From positions 1 to 41,745 of the IMG/VR virus record IMGVR_UViG_3300046003_006714: 41,745 nt of DNA. One strand, given 5' to 3'. Below, in pieces: positions 21,719-29,225 of the stretch. Made by a program: the position numbers and the translations under genes. The notes beneath the pieces are model-generated. The model saw only the letters and a list, made by a program, of their open reading frames with translations. It was not told the DNA's origin and did not search any database. Position 1 is the stretch's first letter. Each line of letters starts with the position of its first letter. Origin of the DNA: a virus.

Positions 21719-21739
21719 AGGGGGACTTCGGTCCCCCTT
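21719..21739 (+). terminator. Terminator after the major capsid gene
   Basis: AGGGGGAC / GTCCCCCT stem with a TTCG tetraloop, then only a short T stretch. Strong stem, weak tail. Confidence 0.65.
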
Positions 21740-21786
21740 CCCATTTCACCTCTCCCCATTCGTTCTCACCTTCATAGGAGCCAATC

Positions 21787-22233
21787 ATGGCAACTCTCTT
21801 CGCCAAGCGCGCAAAAGCACCGGCCAACATGCCGGTGGACGGCCGCGCCATCAGCCTGGTCGACTCGATCGCCCTGGCAGCCAACCCGGTGGCACTCGAC
21901 GTCATCAACCTGGTGCGTATCCCCGCCGGCATGGAAGTGTCGGTGGTGCAGATCCAGGCCGATGACCTCGACACCAACGGTGCTCCCACCCTGGTGTTCC
22001 GCGCTGGCTACGCGCCCTGCGACACCGGCTCCGCGCTTGCCGCAAGCAATGCGTACTTCGCTGCTGCTGGCCAGACCCTTGGCCAGGCCGGTGGTCGCCT
22101 GAACTGCGCGTTCAAGCCGATCAAGTTCGAGGAAGACGTGTGGCTGACGCTCACGGTCAACACCGCTGCGGCCACGTTCGCTGCCGGCGAGATCTACGGC
22201 ATCGTCCTCGGCGCCGCCGTCGGTCCGAAGTAA
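21787..22233 (+). CDS. Head decoration-like protein (148 aa)
   Basis: ATAGGAG lies about seven bases before the ATG. The product is Ala/Val-rich and beta-dominated, with a phage-typical Asn-Leu-Val-Arg-Ile-Pro-Ala-Gly segment near residue 41 and Leu-Thr-Leu-Thr-Val-Asn-Thr-Ala near 120. It is the gene directly after the major capsid, where head decoration or stabilising proteins are usual. Not assigned to a known family. Confidence 0.6.
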   Translation: MATLFAKRAKAPANMPVDGRAISLVDSIALAANPVALDVINLVRIPAGMEVSVVQIQADDLDTNGAPTLVFRAGYAPCDTGSALAASNAYFAAAGQTLGQAGGRLNCAFKPIKFEEDVWLTLTVNTAAATFAAGEIYGIVLGAAVGPK

Positions 22234-22264
22234 GCACCGCCGCCGCGGCGCGCGCGGCTTTGGA

Positions 22265-22299
22265 AAGGGCTGGCCCTCTACGGAGGTCCGGCCCTTTTT
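22265..22299 (+). terminator. Terminator after the head protein
   Basis: AAGGGCTGG pairs with CCGGCCCTT (one wobble), with a small inner helix in the loop, followed by TTTTT. Confidence 0.8.
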
Positions 22300-22313
22300 C
22301 ATGGAGACAGCTC

Positions 22314-22736
22314 ATGAAGCTCAAGTACGTAGGCCTCAAGGAAGAGGAAACCGCATTCAGTCCCGAGACCGGCATCACCTGGACACCGGGCTCCTCGCAC
22401 GAGGTGCCCGACGCCATCGCCAAGCGCATGCTGGCCCACCCCGATGTGTTCGCCCTGGACGCCGCCAAGCCTGCCCCCGTGAAGGCCGCGACGCAGGCGC
22501 CCCCTCCACCACCGCCCCCTGCACCACCGCCCCCTGCACCTCCAGCACCGCCTGCGAGCATCGTCAAGGGCGAGTTCGTGATCGCGGCGCCCGATGGTCC
22601 ACTCGTGCTCGACGGCATGGACCGCGAAACCCTGCTGGCCTTGGCCAAGGAATCTGGCCTGAAGCCCCACCCGAACACCGGCGTCGAGAAGCTGCAGCTC
22701 ATGCTGGTCGGAGCCTTCCCCGTCAAGGCTGAGTGA
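22314..22736 (+). CDS. Head-associated protein with poly-Pro linker (140 aa)
   Basis: Starts with ATG 22314, GGAG about nine bases upstream. Three parts: a small folded N-terminus (1-55; Lys-Tyr-Val-Gly-Leu ... Ala-Lys-Arg-Met-Leu), a proline/alanine linker at about 62-83 of Pro-Pro-Ala repeats, and a C-terminus with Met-Asp-Arg-Glu-Thr-Leu-Leu-Ala-Leu-Ala-Lys-Glu, Leu-Lys-Pro-His-Pro-Asn-Thr-Gly-Val-Glu-Lys-Leu, resembling SAP/HeH-like mini helices. A head- or DNA-linking accessory protein is the guess. The stop overlaps the next ATG (TGATG). Confidence 0.6.
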   Translation: MKLKYVGLKEEETAFSPETGITWTPGSSHEVPDAIAKRMLAHPDVFALDAAKPAPVKAATQAPPPPPPPAPPPPAPPAPPASIVKGEFVIAAPDGPLVLDGMDRETLLALAKESGLKPHPNTGVEKLQLMLVGAFPVKAE

Positions 22737-23356
22737 TGAAAGCCTGGGCCGAGTTCCATGTGCATGTCCTGCCGGACGTGCTGGGCTGCCCGCATCCCGT
22801 GGTGGATCGGGCGCTGTGTGACGCGGCCCGGGAGTTCCTGCTGGCCAGCAAGGCCTGGCAGGAGACCGAAGAGTTTGAAGCCGAGGGCGACACCAACCGC
22901 TTCGACTTCGAACTGCCGAGCCAGACCGAGCTGGTGCAGGTGGTGCGCGGCTCCGTGGACGGCCGCCCGCTCGACATCTACGGTGTCAGCAAGCTGCCCG
23001 CCGACCACGCCACGCGGCCGCCGCGCTGTGGCCTCTACCACGCCGTCTACCACGCCGACGAGGAGCAGTACCTGCTGTTCCCGACGCCATCGGCTGGCCA
23101 GGTGGTGAGCATCACGCTCGCCGTGCGCCCGCTGCTGGCAGGGCAGGGCATTGGTGACCTGGTCTTCATGAAGCACGCCGAGCTGATCGCGGCCGGTGCC
23201 AAGGCCCGCCTGCTGAAGAAGCCGCGCCAGCCCTGGACCGACATCGAGCAGGCCGCCATCTTTCAGACCGAGTTCACCGCCGGCATCCACACCGCGGCGA
23301 ATCGCGACTTCATCCATACCGCGCCGGCGCAACGCCGCGTCAAGAGCTGGGGCTGA
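22736..23356 (+). CDS. Head-tail connector protein (putative)
   Basis: 206 residues, with two halves: Leu-Pro-Asp-Val-Leu-Gly-Cys-Pro and Asp-Ala-Ala-Arg-Glu-Phe-Leu at the start, then a beta-rich middle (about residues 50-145), and a helical end with Lys-Ala-Arg-Leu-Leu. The order of small proteins after the capsid genes in podoviruses is connector/adaptor, and such proteins commonly have a helical bundle with a beta insert like this. The specific fold is not confirmed. Confidence 0.6.
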   Translation: MKAWAEFHVHVLPDVLGCPHPVVDRALCDAAREFLLASKAWQETEEFEAEGDTNRFDFELPSQTELVQVVRGSVDGRPLDIYGVSKLPADHATRPPRCGLYHAVYHADEEQYLLFPTPSAGQVVSITLAVRPLLAGQGIGDLVFMKHAELIAAGAKARLLKKPRQPWTDIEQAAIFQTEFTAGIHTAANRDFIHTAPAQRRVKSWG

Positions 23357-23358
23357 GC

Positions 23359-24021
23359 ATGGCCAAGACCATCAGATCCGTGCTGGAGACCGTGGTCGGC
23401 ACGCTCTCCGACGACGCCAGCATCACGTGGACGCTCCAGAAGCTGGTGCGATACATGAACGACGGCCAGCTCGACATCCATGTCGCGCGGCCCGACCTCT
23501 TCAACACCGAGCAGGACCATGCGTTGGTGGCCGGTGCCCGCCAGACCCTGCCTGCCAACAGCTCCAAGCTGATCAACATCACCCACAACACCGTGGGCGA
23601 GATGCTGCCGGTGACCTTGATCGACCGCCAGCTCCTCGATGCGCAACTGCCGGGCTGGCGCAGCGCGACCAGATCCCTGCGCGTCATCCATTTCATGTAC
23701 GACGAGCGCCAGCCCAAGGTGTTCGAGGTCTACCCACCGGCCGCTGTGGGCGCGTCTCTGCGCATCGAGCACGCCGCCATCCCGATCGACCTGCCAATCC
23801 CCGCCGAAGGCACAGCCCTGGCTGACGTGGTGGGCGACATCAACGTGCCGGACCTGCAAGGCACAGCGCTGCAGCACTACCTCTGCCATCGCGCCTATGC
23901 CGAGGGCAGCGAGGACGGGCACATGCAGCTCTCCAAGGACTTCTTCGCGCTCTTCTCCAACGTGCTCGGCGTCGAAATCGAATCGACCAAGAACGTAGCA
24001 CCCAACAAATCTTCACCCTGA
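23359..24021 (+). CDS. Head-tail adaptor, DUF6682-like
   Basis: This 220-residue protein follows the previous stop by two bases. The pattern of an N-terminal helix with Val-Arg-Tyr-Met-Asn-Asp-Gly-Gln-Leu-Asp (about residues 29-39), Arg-Pro-Asp-Leu-Phe (44-48), a beta part with Phe-Glu-Val-Tyr-Pro-Pro-Ala at about 121-127 and a C-terminal helix with Leu-Cys-His-Arg-Ala-Tyr-Ala-Glu is like adaptor proteins that join portal and tail in N4-gp56-type podoviruses. Function in assembly is inferred from this and position. Confidence 0.65.
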   Translation: MAKTIRSVLETVVGTLSDDASITWTLQKLVRYMNDGQLDIHVARPDLFNTEQDHALVAGARQTLPANSSKLINITHNTVGEMLPVTLIDRQLLDAQLPGWRSATRSLRVIHFMYDERQPKVFEVYPPAAVGASLRIEHAAIPIDLPIPAEGTALADVVGDINVPDLQGTALQHYLCHRAYAEGSEDGHMQLSKDFFALFSNVLGVEIESTKNVAPNKSSP

Positions 24022-24033
24022 CAGGAGCTTCAC

Positions 24034-24423
24034 ATGGCCCGCTACGAACACCCCGACGTCATGGACAACGGACTGGCGTACATCCGCAACAACTGCAACT
24101 CGATGGTCGTGATCAGCAGCTACACCTTCGGCGACAGCTACGCCACGGTGGTGGCTGCGGTGCTGGCTTCGGTCGCGATGAGTCCGAGTGACATGGTCTT
24201 GAGCACCAGTGGGAACAACCGCCGGCTGACGGTGGCGGGGAAGACCGATCTCTCCGCCGATGCCAGCGGTGGTGGTGCAAACAGCCATGTGGCGCTGCTG
24301 GACACCGTGGCCGGCAAGGTGCTCTACGTCACCGAGGAGGACGCCGCCCAGGCCATCGTCGCCACCAACGCCGTGGCTATTGCCGGGTTCATCATCACGC
24401 GCACGCAGCCGGTGGCTCCCTGA
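24034..24423 (+). CDS. Hypothetical virion protein (129 aa)
   Basis: ATG with CAGGAG about eight bases upstream. It has a helix at the N-terminus and a beta-rich C-terminal part with repeated hydrophobic strands (Ile-Val-Ala-Thr-Asn-Ala-Val-Ala-Ile-Ala-Gly). Appears in the tail/connector region and is likely structural. No family is recognised. Confidence 0.6.
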   Translation: MARYEHPDVMDNGLAYIRNNCNSMVVISSYTFGDSYATVVAAVLASVAMSPSDMVLSTSGNNRRLTVAGKTDLSADASGGGANSHVALLDTVAGKVLYVTEEDAAQAIVATNAVAIAGFIITRTQPVAP

Positions 24424-24443
24424 TCTAAGAGGGGGTCTACACC

Positions 24444-24755
24444 ATGGATGCCATCTCCTACACGCGCCGCCTGGTGAAGGGCAGCGAACTGACCTACGCC
24501 GAGGGAGACGCAAACCTCGACGCCACGCAAACCGCACTTGAGCAGCTCGATGCAGAAAAGGTGAGCATCGAGGATGCCGTAGACGTCGAGACCGGCACGG
24601 GGGATGTCCTGCTCACCGACGTGGCGTTGGTGTTCAGGGCTGATGTGCCCCTGGAATACACCGTCGCCAAACTGCTTGAGCCGGCCACCGTTCGCCTGGA
24701 TGCGATCGATGTCCTTCTCGAAGACCTCGAAGCCGCGATCGAGGCCATCCTATGA
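24444..24755 (+). CDS. Hypothetical small protein (103 aa)
   Basis: Acidic, Ala/Leu/Glu-rich, with helices at 20-50 and 77-102. Tyr-Thr-Arg-Arg-Leu-Val-Lys-Gly-Ser-Glu-Leu-Thr-Tyr-Ala-Glu-Gly at the start resembles tail-fibre-attached sequences. It ends in an ATGA overlap with the fibronectin-III gene, so it is part of the same cassette. Confidence 0.6.
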   Translation: MDAISYTRRLVKGSELTYAEGDANLDATQTALEQLDAEKVSIEDAVDVETGTGDVLLTDVALVFRADVPLEYTVAKLLEPATVRLDAIDVLLEDLEAAIEAIL

Positions 24756-26116
24756 GCATCGCCAGCGTGCTCACGCGGCTTGAAGCTGCTCGCGTCGCCA
24801 TCATCGCGGCCATCGAGGACAAAGGTGGAGTGGTGCCGTCCAACACCGGTTTGGAGGCGCTGCCGGACTTCATTGCCGACATCAGTTCCGGCGGTGGCGC
24901 GTTCGTGCCGAGTGCGTTCGCTGTGGGCGACTGGACCGCGGCCGCGGCTGCAGGGCAAATCAATCTCAACATCACCGCGCTTCCAAGCGATGGTGGAACT
25001 CCGATCACCGCGCTGCAGTATCGGATCGATGGTGGGACTGCTGTCGGCCTCTCCGGCACAGGAACGGGCGCCAGGACGATCAGCGGGCTTGCGGCTGGCG
25101 TGGAATACGACGTGCAGATCCGCGCCGTCAATGCGCTTGGCGCCGGCGCGTGGAGCGACACGAAGTCCCGCACGACACCGGTTGTGCCGTCGGCTTTCAC
25201 GTCTGGCAACTGGACGGCCACCCCTGGCGATGGCGAGGTCGTGCTCAACATCACGGCTCTGCCTAGCAATGGTGGGACTGACATCACTGCGCTTCAGTAC
25301 CGCATCGACGGTGGTACCTGGACCAACCTCACCGGTACTGGCACCGGGTCGCGCACGATCACGGGTCTTACGAACGCGACGGAATACGACTTCGAACTGC
25401 GCGCGGTGAACGCTGTGGGCAACGGGGCAGCGAGCGACGTGAAGTCGGCCACCCCTGAAGCAGCAGTCAGTCCAAACCCTGTGCATGAAGGTCTCCAAGC
25501 GACGATTGGAACCCTCCATGTGCTCGGGGTTGGCATCACGGCGGCCAAGCCGGCTGGCACCGTTGCTTCCGACCTGCTGATTGCCATCCTTGAGGTTCGC
25601 GGCAACGACCGCGCCATTGTTTCTGCGACTGGATGGACGCCAATCGTGTCGGCATTCTCTGATCAAGGTACCGTCGGCGGGCTCATGGCTTACCGGGCGC
25701 CGGGTGACGTTGCAACCACTCAGTTTGTGTTGACCGAAGCTCGTGGGACGTGGAACTCTCGTGTTGTCATGCACAGGATCAGTGGAGCGAACGCTTCCAC
25801 CCCGATCCGGGCGTCTGCCGCTAGCCCAGAAACGTCCACCGCCGATGCAAATTGGCCGTCTCCAACCGTCACGATCGAGGAAGGCGACCTCGTTCTCTCG
25901 GACTTCTTCCAGCCACAGTCTCTCAACGCTGTTGGAACGCCTACAGCAGGCTTTACCAGGATCTATGAAGCCGATGCCGACGACGACACTGCTGAAGGTC
26001 GACGCAGCGTCTTGCTGCGGGAGGATGCGCCTGCAGGAGCGACGGGATCTATTTCTCACGCCGCCAGTTCTGCGTACACGGCTCGTGCAGCGCTCACGAT
26101 CGCGATCCGAGCATGA
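24752..26116 (+). CDS. Fibronectin-III repeat virion protein
   Basis: 454 residues with two tandem fibronectin type III domains at about 50-144 and 145-237: each has Gly-Asp/Asn-Trp-Thr-Ala, Ile-Thr-Ala-Leu-Gln-Tyr-Arg-Ile-Asp-Gly-Gly, Gly-Thr-Gly-Thr-Gly, and Glu-Tyr-Asp-x-x-x-Arg-Ala-Val-Asn-Ala. They are close copies, also in DNA, so a duplication. A beta-rich domain follows (240-454), containing Ile-Val-Ser-Ala-Phe-Ser-Asp-Gln and Gly-Trp-Thr-Pro-Ile-Val. Such domains on phage virions mediate binding to cell surfaces. Begins and ends in ATGA overlaps, linking it to the hydrolase cassette. Confidence 0.85.
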   Translation: MSIASVLTRLEAARVAIIAAIEDKGGVVPSNTGLEALPDFIADISSGGGAFVPSAFAVGDWTAAAAAGQINLNITALPSDGGTPITALQYRIDGGTAVGLSGTGTGARTISGLAAGVEYDVQIRAVNALGAGAWSDTKSRTTPVVPSAFTSGNWTATPGDGEVVLNITALPSNGGTDITALQYRIDGGTWTNLTGTGTGSRTITGLTNATEYDFELRAVNAVGNGAASDVKSATPEAAVSPNPVHEGLQATIGTLHVLGVGITAAKPAGTVASDLLIAILEVRGNDRAIVSATGWTPIVSAFSDQGTVGGLMAYRAPGDVATTQFVLTEARGTWNSRVVMHRISGANASTPIRASAASPETSTADANWPSPTVTIEEGDLVLSDFFQPQSLNAVGTPTAGFTRIYEADADDDTAEGRRSVLLREDAPAGATGSISHAASSAYTARAALTIAIRA

Positions 26117-27132
26117 CCCTCTACCGTTTTGCCGGAACCAATCGCGGACTGCTGCTTCTGGCAACAGGGCGGCGGAGAGTCACGTTTCCGCAAGGCGCAC
26201 CTCCACTCACGCCTGTCGCGTTCACCGCGCGCCTCGTGGTCACTGGCCACTCGATCCCGGACGCCCCTTTGCAGTGGCCTTGGGGCGGCGTGATCACGGA
26301 TGCTGGATTCACTCCGGACATGATCACCAGCACCGGCCCGTTTGGGTCGGCGGAGTCACGGTGGAATCTTGATCCGGCCGGCCTGGACAAGGTCAGGGAG
26401 TACCTGTCCGAGCCAGGTGCCAGTGCGGACCTCTTCCTCGGTACCGAGGCCTTCGGCGGCTCGTATGGAAGCCCCGGACGTGCCTCGGTTCACGGCCACA
26501 TCCAGTTCTCCGATGCCTACGGCTACGCGCTGTTGTGGCACAACCTGGCGGCATCAACCGGCGCTCAGACGTTCTACAGCAACTTCTGGCGCAACGACAT
26601 GGACGAGGTCTTCGGCTCAAGCTGGAGGAACTCGCACAACGTACCCGTCAGCGCGCCCTACAACCTCACAGAGGTGGAGCTGTGGAACAGCATCATTGAT
26701 CACGTCAATGCCAATCGTGCAGGGGGCACGCGGGAGATGCGCCTGGTTCCCTGGCTGGAGGTCATGCTGGCCATCTACGACGCGATCGAGGCGGGCACGC
26801 TCACCGGCATGGTGATGACGGACTTCTTCATCGACGACGTGCACCCCTCCAACCTCGGAACTTGGGTGCTGATGGCCGTGATGATGGCCGTGATGTACCA
26901 CCGCCATCCTGACGAGCTCAGCCACTCGATCAGCGATCAGTACGGCGGTGCGCCGTTCACCGTCAATTCTGGCTACGCAGCCCAACTCCGACCCCTCATC
27001 TGGGCCACCTGTGTGGCAACACCTCGCACTGGGATGGAGGGTTTCGCTGACGGCGGTGTTGATCCGCAGGCGCTGATGGTCGACGGACACCCTTTGATGG
27101 TCGACGGTTTCCCACTTCGAATCGGAGCTTGA
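26113..27132 (+). CDS. SGNH-hydrolase-like protein
   Basis: The 339-residue product carries the main blocks of an SGNH/GDSL-type hydrolase: Gly45-His-Ser47 after a beta strand (Leu-Val-Val-Thr), and Asp241-Asp-Val-His244-Pro-Ser-Asn near the end of the fold, giving a Ser47/Asp241/His244 triad. Oxyanion residues between are likely Gly and Asn in the Glu-Ala-Phe-Gly-Gly and Tyr-Ser-Asn segments, but this is less certain. Members deacetylate or hydrolyse esters on polysaccharides. It is directly upstream of DUF1800 and DUF1501 genes. The C-terminus repeats Leu-Met-Val-Asp-Gly, an odd small duplication. No signal peptide, so virion-borne rather than exported is suggested. Confidence 0.7.
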   Translation: MTLYRFAGTNRGLLLLATGRRRVTFPQGAPPLTPVAFTARLVVTGHSIPDAPLQWPWGGVITDAGFTPDMITSTGPFGSAESRWNLDPAGLDKVREYLSEPGASADLFLGTEAFGGSYGSPGRASVHGHIQFSDAYGYALLWHNLAASTGAQTFYSNFWRNDMDEVFGSSWRNSHNVPVSAPYNLTEVELWNSIIDHVNANRAGGTREMRLVPWLEVMLAIYDAIEAGTLTGMVMTDFFIDDVHPSNLGTWVLMAVMMAVMYHRHPDELSHSISDQYGGAPFTVNSGYAAQLRPLIWATCVATPRTGMEGFADGGVDPQALMVDGHPLMVDGFPLRIGA

Positions 27133-27133
27133 A

Positions 27134-27490
27134 ATGCCCACGCTTATTGACGACGCCACCCCAACTCCAGCGCACCGTGCTTCGATCGATGCTGCCCTTC
27201 ATCCCAGCGTTCGAATCACGGGCAACACCACCCTGGCTTACCCAACTGTCGTGGGCATCCCGTACGAGGTCGAATCAGCATCTGCTGTGGTGGTGACGCT
27301 ACCCAGCGGCTCCGGCATTCGTTCCGGCACCGTCATCAATGGCCACAACATCGGCGCTGGCCTGTTGTCGTTCGCTGCAAGTGGCGGCGAGTCCATTGTC
27401 GGCAATGCCGAGCTTCCAAGCACCGTTGCGCAATACGACCCCTTCGAACTGCGCCGCATCAATGGCAACCGCTGGTTGCGCATCGCATGA
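27134..27490 (+). CDS. Small beta-structured protein (118 aa)
   Basis: A beta-rich protein with the feel of a fibre or adhesin subunit: many short Val/Thr strands, Gly-Ile-Arg-Ser-Gly-Thr-Val-Ile-Asn-Gly-His-Asn, and a final Arg-Trp-Leu-Arg-Ile. It lies one base after the SGNH gene and overlaps the DUF1800 start (ATGA), so it is part of the cassette. It may be the docking subunit for the enzymes. Function is not recognised. Confidence 0.55.
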   Translation: MPTLIDDATPTPAHRASIDAALHPSVRITGNTTLAYPTVVGIPYEVESASAVVVTLPSGSGIRSGTVINGHNIGAGLLSFAASGGESIVGNAELPSTVAQYDPFELRRINGNRWLRIA

Positions 27491-29223
27491 GTGCCGCCGC
27501 CCGTGCTGTGCGCCGCAAGCGCAAGCCAATGACCATCAACGATGCATCGCGCTTCCTGCGCCGCTCAACCCTGGGCGTTCGCTACGAGCAGATGAGTGCC
27601 GTGGTCGGCACGCGCTTTGCGGACTGGGTTGATGCGCAACTTGATCTATCGGTCGTGCCCAACCAGGCGCTGACCACGGTCAGGACGCGGCGCCTTCCTG
27701 GATTCGCGTCAGGCCCCGTGCTGGACCAGTTCTGGCCAGCCAATTACCAGTACCTGAACTGGAAGTTCTACCAGCCGGAAATTCTGCGCACGCGCCTCAC
27801 CTACGCGGTGATGGAGCTGTTCTCGATGGGAAACATCGATGTGACCGTGGGCAACCACGCGATGATTTGGGACATCATCGAATCGGAAGTTACCCAGGGC
27901 AACTTTCGCTCCCTCATCGAGAAGATCACGCGCAGCATCCCGATGAGCCGCTGGCTCACGTACTGGCGCAACGCCAAAACGGATGGCGTGCGCCAGCCGG
28001 ACGAGAACTACGGCCGCGAGATCATGCAGCTCTACACCATCGGGTTGTGGGAGCTGCATCTGAACGGCACCCGCATGAAGACGGGCGAGCTCAGCCCCTC
28101 GGATCCACGCTACGTGTTGGGTGGCACGGAAGACGTGCCCACCTACGGCCAGTCGGACGTGGCCAACATGGCGCGTGTGTTCACGGGCTTGACTGCCCGC
28201 GAGACCTCCGACAATGGCGCCTCGATGAACACGGCTGATCAGTCGTTTCTTGGAATTCCGAGTGGGGATGCTGGCAACCTCGGTTACATCGACGCTGACG
28301 GCAATCGCGGCTGGGCAGCCCGGCTTGTCTTCGCGCCGAGCTACCACGAGAGCACACTTCCGAAACAGGCCCTGTACGGACGCATCGACATTCCTGCAGG
28401 AACCAACGGCGACACGTCGCTGAGCATCGCGCTTGATGCTCTTGTCGATCATCCAAGCTGCGCACCCTACCTTGCCGGTCGATTCATTCGACTGCTGACT
28501 TCCAGCAACCCGAGTCCTGAATACGTTGCTCGTGTGGCTTCCGTGTTTCGAGACGACGGCACCGGGGCGACGGGAAACCTGCGCGCATTCTTCCGAGCCA
28601 TTCTTCTGGACCAGGAGGTCATGGCGCCGGTTGAGAAACGCTTGTCAAGCCGCGTGCCTTCGTTTGAAGAGCAGCGCCTTGCGCTGGTGCTCGCCCACCC
28701 CCCAGGTTTCACCACGGAGGGCGCCATTGGTGCCGGGGGCACGGGGTTTGATGGGCCACCAGGCAGTCAGACCCTGACCGCGGAACTGATCGGCATGGGC
28801 TTCTACAGCCCTCTGCAGATTTTCCAGAACCCGTCCGTGTTTGGCAGGTGGCCAGCAGCCTACAGCGCTGGCGGTGCGATCTTCAATGCCGGCTTGAAAA
28901 GCCCAGAACTGGCCACGCTGACCGAAGGCTCCGTGACAGATCTGATCGACACGTCGAACACGCTGTATCAACGCATCGGGAATCTGGCACCTGCCCAGGA
29001 TCTCGCGGACTGCCACAGCGTCACCGGAAACCGTGTGGCCCTGGTGGACAGGTTGGCTTTTCTGATCACCGGCGGGTCTGCGCCTCAGTCGCTGAAGGAC
29101 TCGATCCTCACTGCGCTGGCTGCGCGTGGCGCCTTCTTCGACACGGTGCCCAGGCGCTCGGAGACCTACTACAACATCGCCGCCGTGTTGTGGCTATCCC
29201 CTTGGGGTATTTCCCGGAACTAG
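27487..29223 (+). CDS. DUF1800 family protein
   Basis: All DUF1800 landmarks are visible in 578 residues: Asp-Ala-Ser-Arg-Phe-Leu-Arg-Arg-Ser-Thr-Leu-Gly near residues 19-30, Leu-Arg-Thr-Arg-Leu-Thr-Tyr-Ala around 99, Asp-Glu-Asn-Tyr-Gly-Arg-Glu-Ile-Met-Gln-Leu-Tyr-Thr-Ile-Gly at about 176-190, Asp-Val-Ala-Asn-Met-Ala-Arg-Val-Phe-Thr-Gly, the segment Arg-Phe-Ile-Arg-Leu-Leu, and Pro-Ser-Val-Phe-Gly-Arg-Trp-Pro near 460. The family is usually bacterial and next to DUF1501; its reaction is unknown. Here there is no N-terminal signal, unlike most bacterial members that are exported. It is coupled on both sides and has normal length. Confidence 0.9.
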   Translation: MSAAARAVRRKRKPMTINDASRFLRRSTLGVRYEQMSAVVGTRFADWVDAQLDLSVVPNQALTTVRTRRLPGFASGPVLDQFWPANYQYLNWKFYQPEILRTRLTYAVMELFSMGNIDVTVGNHAMIWDIIESEVTQGNFRSLIEKITRSIPMSRWLTYWRNAKTDGVRQPDENYGREIMQLYTIGLWELHLNGTRMKTGELSPSDPRYVLGGTEDVPTYGQSDVANMARVFTGLTARETSDNGASMNTADQSFLGIPSGDAGNLGYIDADGNRGWAARLVFAPSYHESTLPKQALYGRIDIPAGTNGDTSLSIALDALVDHPSCAPYLAGRFIRLLTSSNPSPEYVARVASVFRDDGTGATGNLRAFFRAILLDQEVMAPVEKRLSSRVPSFEEQRLALVLAHPPGFTTEGAIGAGGTGFDGPPGSQTLTAELIGMGFYSPLQIFQNPSVFGRWPAAYSAGGAIFNAGLKSPELATLTEGSVTDLIDTSNTLYQRIGNLAPAQDLADCHSVTGNRVALVDRLAFLITGGSAPQSLKDSILTALAARGAFFDTVPRRSETYYNIAAVLWLSPWGISRN

Positions 29224-29225
29224 AC

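Noticed and set aside
24494-26164. Minus-strand frame of 556 codons
   Set aside because: Antisense to the fibronectin-III gene; Arg/Ser-rich, no motif or start signal.
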